Shown one piece after another: positions 57,264 through 64,000 of a DNA stretch of 64,000 bases. How positions within the stretch are numbered: the stretch's first letter is position 1; each line of letters starts with the position of its first letter. Under the pieces are notes generated by a model. The model was not told the DNA's origin. It ran no database searches and was given only the letters and a program-made list of their open reading frames with translations. Both the position numbers and the translations under genes were made by a program. Origin of the DNA: Aquabacterium sp. J223. Its GTDB lineage: Bacteria > Pseudomonadota > Gammaproteobacteria > Burkholderiales > Burkholderiaceae_C. Location: positions 1,488,001-1,552,000 of the forward strand of contig NZ_CP088297.1 in the NCBI RefSeq assembly GCF_024666615.1. Reading direction: 5' to 3'.

Positions 57264-58307
57264 TCAGCGCGCGGCGGCCAGCGCCCGCGCCGCTTCGCGC
57301 ACCAGCGCCGGTCCGCGGTAGATGAGCCCGGTGTAGAGCTGCACCAGGTCGGCGCCGGCGGTGATCTTGGCCCGGGCGTCGTCGCCGCTGAGCACCCCGC
57401 CCACACCGACGATGGGATATCGCGGCCCCAGCGCCGCCCGCAGGCGGCGGATGACGCGGTTGCTCGCCTCCTGCACCGGACGGCCGCTCAGGCCGCCGGC
57501 CTCGGCCGCGTGCGGCAGCCCCTGCACCGCCTCGCGCGACAGCGTGGTGTTGGTGGCGATCACGCCGTCGGCGCCGCAGGCCTGCAGGGTCTGGGCGACG
57601 ACGTCCACCTGGTCCTCGTCGAGGTCGGGGGCGATCTTGACGAACAGCGGCACGGTGCGTCCATGGCGTTGCGCCAGCAGCGCGCGCTGCTCCACCAGGG
57701 CGCCGAGCAGTGCGGCCAGCGCCTCGTCGGTCTGCAGGCTGCGCAGGTTCTGCGTGTTGGGGCTGGAGATGTTCACCGTCACGTAGTCGGCGTGCGGGTA
57801 GACGCCGGCCAGCGCGGTGGCGTAGTCGTCGGCCGCGCGGTCGATCGGCGTGGCGGCGTTCTTGCCGATGTTCAGGCCGAGCACGCCGCCGCCGGCGCGG
57901 AAGCTGCGCGAACGCTGCACGTTGGCGACGAAGGCGGCCAGCCCCTCGTTGTTGAAGCCCAGCCGGTTGATCAGCGCCTGGGCCGAGGGCAGGCGGAAGA
58001 TGCGCGGCCGCGGGTTGCCCTGCTGCGGCAGCGGCGTCACTGTGCCCACTTCGATGAAGCCGAAGCCCATGGCGCCCAGGCCGTCGATGCAGCTGCCGTT
58101 CTTGTCCAGCCCGGCGGCCAGGCCGAGGCGGTTGGGAAAGCGCAGACCGGCCACCACCACCGGGTCGTCCACCCGTGGCTGCCACCACAGGCATTGCCCC
58201 GGCGTGTTCTGCAGCGCGGCGATGCTGCCCAGGGTCACCTCGTGCGCCTGCTCGGCGTCGAGACCGAAGAGGAAGGGGCGGGCGAGGGCGTACGGTACAA
58301 GCGGCAT
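57264..58307 (-). CDS. pyrD: Dihydroorotate dehydrogenase (quinone), class 2
   Basis: PyrD oxidises dihydroorotate to orotate in pyrimidine synthesis and feeds electrons to ubiquinone. The 347-residue protein has the N-terminal membrane-associating helix of class 2 enzymes ([18 protein letters not shown]). The FMN barrel has [13 protein letters not shown], the [14 protein letters not shown] loop with the catalytic serine, and [13 protein letters not shown]. It converges on the AcnX operon. Confidence 0.97.
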   Translation of the reverse strand: MPLVPYALARPFLFGLDAEQAHEVTLGSIAALQNTPGQCLWWQPRVDDPVVVAGLRFPNRLGLAAGLDKNGSCIDGLGAMGFGFIEVGTVTPLPQQGNPRPRIFRLPSAQALINRLGFNNEGLAAFVANVQRSRSFRAGGGVLGLNIGKNAATPIDRAADDYATALAGVYPHADYVTVNISSPNTQNLRSLQTDEALAALLGALVEQRALLAQRHGRTVPLFVKIAPDLDEDQVDVVAQTLQACGADGVIATNTTLSREAVQGLPHAAEAGGLSGRPVQEASNRVIRRLRAALGPRYPIVGVGGVLSGDDARAKITAGADLVQLYTGLIYRGPALVREAARALAAAR

Positions 58308-58343
58308 GGCGGCGCGGATTGTGGCCGAGCCGCCAGGCTGCCT

Positions 58344-59981
58344 TCACAGGTGCGGCGACGGCAGCACGACGGTGTCCCAGAAGGCGCACTGCGCGCCGCC
58401 GTCGCCGCTGTGGCTGGCCGGCTGCGCCGCGATGCGCAACTGCACGTCGCCGGGGTAGGCCCGCGGCCAGCCACGGCGCGGCGTGCCGTCGACGGCGAAG
58501 TCGGCCCAGTGGCCGACCACCAGCCGCTGCACCGCCAGGTCGTCTGCGGTCGGCCGGTAGCGGCCCTTCCAGCCGAAGAAGAAGGGATGCTCGACGGTGT
58601 GCACGGCGCCCTGCGCCTTCAGCTCCGGGTCGTTCTCCAGCGCATGGTCGAACAGGTAGCGGTACACCGGCTGGCGCTGCGCGCCGGCCAGCAGCCGCGC
58701 CACCCGGCGGCTCTGGCAGGTGAAGAAGGCGTCGGTGGTCAGCCGCACCAGCGCCTGCCGCGGGCTGGCGTGCGCCGACGGCGGGTAGGCGCCCACGATG
58801 CGCAGCGCCTCGGCATCGCCGAACACCCGGCGCAGCGCCGCGGCGTAGGCGGCCTCGTTGTCGACCACCCCCAGGCCGCCGACGAAGAGCTGGGTCTCCA
58901 GCGTGCTGTTGCCGACGATCACCGGCATGGCGGCGTGCGCACCGCGGGCGATGACGGCCAGCGGCTGTTCCGGGAAGACCACGCCGTCGACGTTCGGGCC
59001 GTACAGCCGTGGCAGCACGCCGAAGGTGCCGGGCAGCGCCCGCACCACCTCGGCCACCGGCTTGGCGCGCAGGCAGGCGGCGGCGTCGGGCCGGCCGTCG
59101 CAGCCGAGCCGCTCGGCCACCGGCCGGCCGCTCAGGGCCTCGGCCTGTTCGCGGGTGGCCAGTTCGCAGCCGGTGGGCACCGCGGACTGCATCGCCGCGC
59201 GGTGGAACAGGCCACGCGCGGCCGGCGCCGTCATCAGCGCGCAGATGCTGCCGCCGCCGGCCGAGGTGCCGAACAGCATCACCCGCTGCGGGTCGCCGCC
59301 GAAGGCGGCGGCGTTGCGCTGCAGCCAGCGCAGCACGGCGATCTGGTCCAGGCTGCCGTAGTTGCCGGCCTGCCCGTCGGCCGCGCGCAGCGCCGGGTGG
59401 GTCAGGAAGCCCAGCGCCCCCAGCCGCTGGTTGAAGGTGACCACCACCACGCCCTGCGGCACCAGCGCTTCGCCGTCGAACGACACGCCGCCGAAGATGC
59501 CGGCGCCCTGGCCGGAGTAGCTGTGGTTGCCGCCGCCGGGCAGGAAGACCATCACCGGCAGCGGCCGGGCGGCGGCCGCAGCGGAGGGCTCGGCCGGCCG
59601 CCAGACGTTGACGCTGAGGCAGTCCTCGTCGCCGGTGACCGCGTCGCCGGCCAATTGCGGGCAGACCGCGCCGAAGCGGCTGCCGTCGCGCACGCCGGTC
59701 CAGCGCGCCGGCGGCGCCGGCGGCTGCCAGCGCAGTGGCCCCACCGGTGGCGCGGCATAGGGCAGGCCCTTGAAGGCCAGCGTCGGCCCCTCGCGCACGC
59801 CACGGACGGCGCCCTCGGTGGTGCAGGCGATGTCGGGGCCGGCGGCGTCGCACCGGGCGGCCCCGGCGTCCAGCGGCGCACGCGCGGCGCAGCCGGCGAG
59901 CAGCCCGGCGGCCAGGCCCGACAGCAGCCAGGCAAACGAGCGCGCGCCGCCGGGCAGGCGGCGGGAAGAGGCGGTGGACAT
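58344..59981 (-). CDS. Type B carboxylesterase, putative lipoprotein
   Basis: An alpha/beta-hydrolase of 545 residues in the COesterase family. A hydrophobic leader ends in a lipobox LLAGC (C31). The EDCLSVNVW signature is at residues 119-127 and the oxyanion-hole region VFLPGGGN at 145-152. The nucleophile S240 lies in GTSAGGGS, not the usual GESAGG. The catalytic histidine is probably in [10 protein letters not shown]. The start at 59981 follows GGGAG. It is separated from pyrD by 36 bp on the same strand. The substrate is unknown. Confidence 0.9.
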   Translation of the reverse strand: MSTASSRRLPGGARSFAWLLSGLAAGLLAGCAARAPLDAGAARCDAAGPDIACTTEGAVRGVREGPTLAFKGLPYAAPPVGPLRWQPPAPPARWTGVRDGSRFGAVCPQLAGDAVTGDEDCLSVNVWRPAEPSAAAAARPLPVMVFLPGGGNHSYSGQGAGIFGGVSFDGEALVPQGVVVVTFNQRLGALGFLTHPALRAADGQAGNYGSLDQIAVLRWLQRNAAAFGGDPQRVMLFGTSAGGGSICALMTAPAARGLFHRAAMQSAVPTGCELATREQAEALSGRPVAERLGCDGRPDAAACLRAKPVAEVVRALPGTFGVLPRLYGPNVDGVVFPEQPLAVIARGAHAAMPVIVGNSTLETQLFVGGLGVVDNEAAYAAALRRVFGDAEALRIVGAYPPSAHASPRQALVRLTTDAFFTCQSRRVARLLAGAQRQPVYRYLFDHALENDPELKAQGAVHTVEHPFFFGWKGRYRPTADDLAVQRLVVGHWADFAVDGTPRRGWPRAYPGDVQLRIAAQPASHSGDGGAQCAFWDTVVLPSPHL

Positions 59982-60159
59982 CGGCGGGCTCCCTGGGGTT
60001 GTCGTCATGGCCGGCCCAGCAGTTGCGATGCCGGCGGCGGCAGCATGGTGGCGCGGCGCCCGGGCCGCAAGCCGGTCCGCCCCGGGGGCGGCGCCCCTAC
60101 ACTGCCGGCCCGCGATCCCCGCGGGGATCGTCCGGCGTCCCGCTGGACGAGGGGCACAC

Positions 60160-60819
60160 ATGACGCAAGACGAACTCAAGGATCTGGTCGGCCGGGCAGC
60201 GCTGGACGAGCTGGTCGACGGCGCGGTGGTCGGCGTGGGCACCGGCTCCACGGTCGACCGTTTCATCGACGCGCTGGCCGGTCGCCGCGACCGCATCGCC
60301 GGCGCGGTGTCCAGCTCCGAACGTTCCAGCGAGCGGCTGCGCCGGCACGGCATCCGCGTGCTGGACACCGCCGAGGTCGACCGCCTGCCGGTCTACGTCG
60401 ACGGTGCCGACGAGATCGACGGTCGCGGCTGCATGCTCAAGGGCGGCGGTGCGGCGTTGACGCGCGAGAAGATCGTGGCCGACCTGGCCGAGCGCTTCGT
60501 CTGCATCGCCGACGAGTCGAAGCTGGTCACCACGCTGGGCCGCTTCCCGCTGCCGGTGGAGGTGATCGAGCTGGCGCTGCCGCGGCTGGTGCGGCGCTTC
60601 GAGCAGCTCGGCGGCCGCGCCGTGCGGCGCGAGGGCGTGCGCACCGACAACGGCCACCCGCTGCTGGACGTGCATGGCCTGTCGATCGCCGACCCCGAGG
60701 CCATGGAGGCCGAGGTCAACCAATGGCCGGGCGTCGTCACCGTCGGCATCTTTGCCCACCACCGGGCGGCGGTGTGCCTGCTCGGCACCGGCCAGGGCGT
60801 CAGGCGGCTGGTCTTCTAG
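60160..60819 (+). CDS. rpiA: Ribose-5-phosphate isomerase A
   Basis: RpiA interconverts ribose 5-phosphate and ribulose 5-phosphate in the pentose phosphate pathway. The 219-residue protein contains [24 protein letters not shown] and [14 protein letters not shown], the active-site loops of the family. The ATG at 60160 gives the family start [14 protein letters not shown]. Its 3' end overlaps the tetR gene on the other strand by 20 bp. Confidence 0.97.
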   Translation: MTQDELKDLVGRAALDELVDGAVVGVGTGSTVDRFIDALAGRRDRIAGAVSSSERSSERLRRHGIRVLDTAEVDRLPVYVDGADEIDGRGCMLKGGGAALTREKIVADLAERFVCIADESKLVTTLGRFPLPVEVIELALPRLVRRFEQLGGRAVRREGVRTDNGHPLLDVHGLSIADPEAMEAEVNQWPGVVTVGIFAHHRAAVCLLGTGQGVRRLVF

Positions 60820-61480
60820 CCCGCCGCGCGAGCGGCGCGCTGCGCCGCGTGCTCGGCCCGTCGACGCGGCCGGCGTCGGCACGCAGCCCGGCCAGGAAGG
60901 CGGCCAGCGCGCCGCCGCCCACCTTCACCAGGTCGAAGCCGTGGCCGCACAGCGTCCAGTTGTAGACCAGGCCGTTCATCAGCGCATGCAGCGCGATGGC
61001 CGCCTGGCTGGCCGGCAGCGACAGCGGCTGCGTGGCGGCGATGCGGCGCAGCAGCCGCTCGATGCGACCGACGAAGGTGGCGCGCTCCGCCGTGTGCCGT
61101 TCGCGCAGGGCCTCCTGCTCGCCGACGTACTCGACCTTCTGGGTGGCGATCATGAAGACCTGCTGCAGCCGCGGGTCCTTGGCGATGTGCCGCAGCCCGT
61201 CGACCAGTTCGTCGCGGAGCCCGTCCAGTGTCCAGTGCTGCTGCGGTTCGTCGTCCTGGAAGAGGCATTCGAGCGGCAGGGTGGCGCGCGCCATCAGCGC
61301 GCCGAAGAGGTCGTTCTTGTCGCGGAAGTGCCAGTACAGCGCACCGCGGGTGACCCCGGCGGCGGTGGCCACCCGCTCCAGCGAGGTGCCCGCCACGCCG
61401 TGCACGGCAAACTCGGCCTGCGCGGCGTCGAGCAGCGCTTCCCGCGTGGCGAGCGCGTCCTCTTTGCTTCGGCGAACCAT
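60800..61480 (-). CDS. TetR family repressor (AcrR/TtgR-like)
   Basis: The 226-residue protein has the N-terminal TetR HTH ([17 protein letters not shown], then [20 protein letters not shown]). Its ligand-binding domain resembles that of AcrR/TtgR repressors of RND pumps. It is divergent from an RND efflux operon, with a palindrome between them, so it probably represses the pump until a drug or solvent binds. The last part is basic and overlaps the end of rpiA. Confidence 0.93.
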   Translation of the reverse strand: MVRRSKEDALATREALLDAAQAEFAVHGVAGTSLERVATAAGVTRGALYWHFRDKNDLFGALMARATLPLECLFQDDEPQQHWTLDGLRDELVDGLRHIAKDPRLQQVFMIATQKVEYVGEQEALRERHTAERATFVGRIERLLRRIAATQPLSLPASQAAIALHALMNGLVYNWTLCGHGFDLVKVGGGALAAFLAGLRADAGRVDGPSTRRSAPLARRARRPAA

Positions 61481-61526
61481 GGTGTCTGGGGCGGGTGGTC
61501 ACGCGGCGGTCACACCGCCGCCATCA

Positions 61527-61548
61527 ACATACGTTCGCGATTGTATGT
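61527..61548. promoter_or_regulatory. TetR operator candidate
   Basis: ACATAC-N10-GTATGT forms a 22-bp inverted repeat midway between the tetR gene and the RND operon, with further symmetry inside (CG at the centre). AcrR and TtgR operators have similar ACATAC/GTATGT half-sites. Confidence 0.65.
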
Positions 61549-61601
61549 AAACTGCACCGCACGCCTCATGGGTCAAACCCCGGGCCTGCCAAGGAAGACC
61601 G

Positions 61602-62840
61602 ATGCATCGCATGCCCCACCGCCTTTCCTCCACCGCCGCGACGCTGGCCATCGCCGTGCTGCTGGCCGGCTGCGACGACAAGCCGGCCCAGGGGCCGGGC
61701 GGCCCCGGGGCGCCCGGAGGCGGCATGCCGCCGGTGCAGGTGGGGGTGGTCACCGTCGGCGCCCCGACCAGCCTGCCGGTGTTCACCGAACTGCCCGGCC
61801 GGGTGGAGGCGCTGCGCACCGCGCAGGTCCGCGCGCGGGTCACCGGCATCGTGCAGCAGCGGCTGTTCAGGGAGGGCAGCGACGTCAAGGCCGGCCAGCC
61901 GCTGTTCCGCATCGACCCGGCACCCTACCAGGCGGCGCTGCAGAGCGCGCAGGCCACGCTGGCCCGGGCCGAAGCGGCGCAGGCCAGCGCCGCCGCGCAG
62001 TTCAACCGCCTGAAACCGCTGCGCGAGGCCAACGCGGTCAGCCAGCAGGAGTTCACCAACGCCGAGGCCGCGCTGCTGCAGGCGCAGGCCGACGTGGCCG
62101 CCGGCCGGGCCGGCGTGGTCACCGCGCAGCTCAACCTGGGCTACGCCAACGTCACCGCGCCGATCTCCGGGCGCATCGGCCGCGCGCTGGTCACCGAAGG
62201 CGCGCTGGTGACGCAGGCCGAGGCGACGCAGATGGCGCTCATCCAGCAGGTCGACCCGGTGTACGTCAACTTCACCCAGTCGGCGACCGAACTGCAGCGG
62301 CTGCGCCGCCTGCCCGGTGCCAACACCGCCGCCGGGCTGCCGGTGCGCATCGTGCTGGAGGACGGCAGCGAACTGCCGCGTGGTGGCCGGCTGCTGTTCT
62401 CCGACCTGTCGGTGGACACCACGTCGGGCCAGGTGACGCTGCGCGCCGAGGTGCCCAACGCCGACCGCGCGCTGTTGCCCGGCCAGTACGTGCGAGGCCG
62501 GTTGGCGCAGCAGCAGATCGACAACGCGGTGCTGCTGCCGCAGCAGGCCGTCACCCGCGGCCAGCAGGGCGACACCGTGCTGGCGATCGGCCCCGACGGC
62601 AAGCCCGCGCCGCGCCCGGTGACGCTGGGCCCGGCACAGGGCAACCAGTGGGTGGTGCTGGGCGGCCTGAAACCCGGCGACCAGGTGGTGGTGGACGGCG
62701 TGCAGAAGCTTCAGATGATGCGCGGCGCGCCGGTGCAGGCGGTGCCGTGGACGCCGGCGCAGGCGGCCTCGGCGCCCGGCCGCCCGGCGTCGGTCGCGGC
62801 CGCGTCGGCGCCGGCCGCCGCCTCGGCCGCCAGCCGCTGA
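61602..62840 (+). CDS. RND efflux periplasmic adaptor (membrane fusion protein)
   Basis: A lipoprotein adaptor of 412 residues that links an inner-membrane RND pump to an outer-membrane channel. The lipobox LAGC puts the lipid on C24. A proline/glycine-rich linker follows. The lipoyl halves (VRARVTGIVQQRLFREGSDVKAGQ, given in part, and LGYANVTAPISGRIGRAL) flank a coiled-coil hairpin at about residues 110-165. The beta-barrel and membrane-proximal domains follow. It resembles AcrA/MexA-type adaptors. It is the first gene of the pump operon. Confidence 0.95.
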   Translation: MHRMPHRLSSTAATLAIAVLLAGCDDKPAQGPGGPGAPGGGMPPVQVGVVTVGAPTSLPVFTELPGRVEALRTAQVRARVTGIVQQRLFREGSDVKAGQPLFRIDPAPYQAALQSAQATLARAEAAQASAAAQFNRLKPLREANAVSQQEFTNAEAALLQAQADVAAGRAGVVTAQLNLGYANVTAPISGRIGRALVTEGALVTQAEATQMALIQQVDPVYVNFTQSATELQRLRRLPGANTAAGLPVRIVLEDGSELPRGGRLLFSDLSVDTTSGQVTLRAEVPNADRALLPGQYVRGRLAQQQIDNAVLLPQQAVTRGQQGDTVLAIGPDGKPAPRPVTLGPAQGNQWVVLGGLKPGDQVVVDGVQKLQMMRGAPVQAVPWTPAQAASAPGRPASVAAASAPAAASAASR

Positions 62841-62853
62841 AGGGGCGCCCTCC

Positions 62854-64000
62854 ATGGCCCGCTTCTTCATCGACCGGCCCATCTTCGCGTGGGTCATCGC
62901 GCTGTTCATCCTCGTGCTCGGCGCGGTGGCGATCCGGCTGCTGCCGGTGTCGCAGTACCCCACCGTGGCGCCGCCGGGCATCGTGGTCAACGTCGCCTAT
63001 CCCGGCGCCTCCGCGCAGACGCTGGAGGACGCCGTGCTCAGCGTCATCGAGCGCGAGATGAACGGCGCCAGCGGCCTCATCTACATGGAGTCCGTGGCCC
63101 AGGCCGACGGCACCGGCACGCTGACCATCACCTTCGAGCCCGGCACGAACCCGGACCTGGCGCAGGTGGACGTGCAGAACCGGCTGGCGCGGGCCACGCC
63201 CCGGCTGCCGGCGGCGGTGACCCAGCAGGGGGTGCGCGTGGACAAGGCGCGCAACAACTTCCTGATGTTCACCATCCTGTCGTCGGACGATCCCAAGTGG
63301 GACCCGGTGGCCCTCGGCGACTACGCCTCGCGCAACGTGCTGCCGGAGCTGCAGCGGGTGCCGGGCGTCGGCGTGGCGCAGCTGTTCGGCACCGAGCGGG
63401 CGATGCGCATCTGGCTGGACCCGCAGAAGCTGGTCGGCTTCAACCTGTCCGCCGCCGACGTCAACAACGCCATCCGCGCGCAGAACGTGCAGGTGCCCGC
63501 CGGCACGGTGGGCGACCTGCCGAACGTGCCCGGCCAGACCATCTTCGCCACCGTGGTGGTGCAGGGCCAGCTGGCGACGGTCGAGCAGTTCGGCAACATC
63601 GTGCTGCGCGCCAACCCCGACGGCTCCGCCGTGCGCCTGCGCGACGTGGCGCGCATCGAGCTGGGCGGCCAGGCCTATGCCACCTCGGCGCGGCTCAACG
63701 GCCAGCCGTCGACCGGCATCGGCATCCAGCTGTCGCCCACCGGCAACGCGCTGGCCACCGCCAAGGCGGTGCATGCGCGCATGGCGGAGCTGTCCAGGTT
63801 CTTTCCGCCGGGGGTGAAGTACGAGGTGCCCTACGACACCTCGCGCTTCGTCAGCATCTCGATCGAGCAGGTGGTGGAGACCCTGGTCGAGGCGGTGGTG
63901 CTGGTCTTCCTGGTCATGTTCCTGTTCCTGCAGAACTGGCGCTACACCATCATCCCGACGATCGTGGTACCGGTCGCGCTGCTCGGCACCTTCGCCGTGC
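62854..64000 (+). CDS. RND efflux inner-membrane permease, 5' part (runs off window)
   Basis: This is the N-terminal 382 residues of a proton-driven HAE1-family drug efflux pump. It begins MARFFIDRPIFAWVIALFI, the first membrane span. A large periplasmic porter domain follows (LPVSQYPTVAPP, AQADGTGTLTITFEPGTNPD, QNRLARATPRLP). The second and third spans start near residue 345. It lies 13 bp after the adaptor gene. The specificity cannot be read from this part, but the AcrB/MexB-like type is clear. Confidence 0.96.
   Translation, partial: MARFFIDRPIFAWVIALFILVLGAVAIRLLPVSQYPTVAPPGIVVNVAYPGASAQTLEDAVLSVIEREMNGASGLIYMESVAQADGTGTLTITFEPGTNPDLAQVDVQNRLARATPRLPAAVTQQGVRVDKARNNFLMFTILSSDDPKWDPVALGDYASRNVLPELQRVPGVGVAQLFGTERAMRIWLDPQKLVGFNLSAADVNNAIRAQNVQVPAGTVGDLPNVPGQTIFATVVVQGQLATVEQFGNIVLRANPDGSAVRLRDVARIELGGQAYATSARLNGQPSTGIGIQLSPTGNALATAKAVHARMAELSRFFPPGVKYEVPYDTSRFVSISIEQVVETLVEAVVLVFLVMFLFLQNWRYTIIPTIVVPVALLGTFAV

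Overview
The window is one contiguous, very GC-rich, gene-dense bacterial chromosome segment. Gene order (rpsB-tsf-pyrH-frr-uppS-cdsA-dxr-rseP-bamA-skp-lpxD-fabZ-lpxA-lpxB-rnhB, and rpsF-priB-rpsR-rplI-dnaB) is that of a betaproteobacterium of the order Burkholderiales. The many tripartite-tricarboxylate (TTT/Bug) binding proteins, the PEP-CTERM hydrolase and the riboswitch-controlled gcvTHP operon fit the Rubrivivax/Leptothrix/Ideonella-like side of that order. This placement is inferred from gene content only.

Region 1 (1-18.5 kb) is housekeeping: the 3' part of rnr, nnr on the opposite strand, then a long plus-strand run for translation (rpsB, tsf, frr), UMP kinase, isoprenoid and phospholipid synthesis (uppS, cdsA, dxr), envelope quality control (rseP, bamA, skp), lipid A synthesis (lpxD, fabZ, lpxA, lpxB), RNase HII and a SpoU-type rRNA methyltransferase. 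Region 2 (18.5-26.6 kb) has the divergent ppsR/ppsA pair, a glycine-zipper protein, the ribosomal protein cluster and dnaB. Region 3 (26.7-34.6 kb) has a radical SAM gene with a LexA-like box at its start, gcvT-gcvH-gcvP behind a tandem glycine riboswitch, and ETF-ubiquinone oxidoreductase. Region 4 (34.7-41.3 kb) is mixed: an SDR, YceH, a thioesterase, a PEP-CTERM SGNH hydrolase, a PAS-LuxR regulator divergent from scoAB, a broken LuxR-like sensor gene and a TRIC-type channel.

Region 5 (41.5-57.2 kb) is an accessory catabolic and uptake island. It holds two class II aldolase-like proteins, four orphan Bug binding proteins, LysR and IclR regulators, a GMC alcohol oxidase/dehydrogenase, a FAD oxidoreductase, both subunits of aconitase X and an IlvD/Edd dehydratase. 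FAD oxidoreductase-IclR-AcnX large-AcnX small-IlvD/Edd-Bug form a tightly packed operon joined by ATGA overlaps, and a near-perfect palindrome lies in its divergent promoter. I recognise no known pathway with this combination, so it is the best candidate here for an undescribed system. Region 6 (57.2-64 kb) has pyrD, a lipoprotein carboxylesterase, rpiA, and a TetR-controlled RND efflux operon that runs off the window.

Three reading-frame breaks (rnr, dnaB and the LuxR-like gene) can each be repaired by one base in a C or G run, which points to sequence error at least for dnaB. Two families of intergenic palindromic repeats occur, each twice. One copy pair keeps its stem through compensatory base changes, and a copy of the other family supplies, and may mask, the scoB ribosome binding site.
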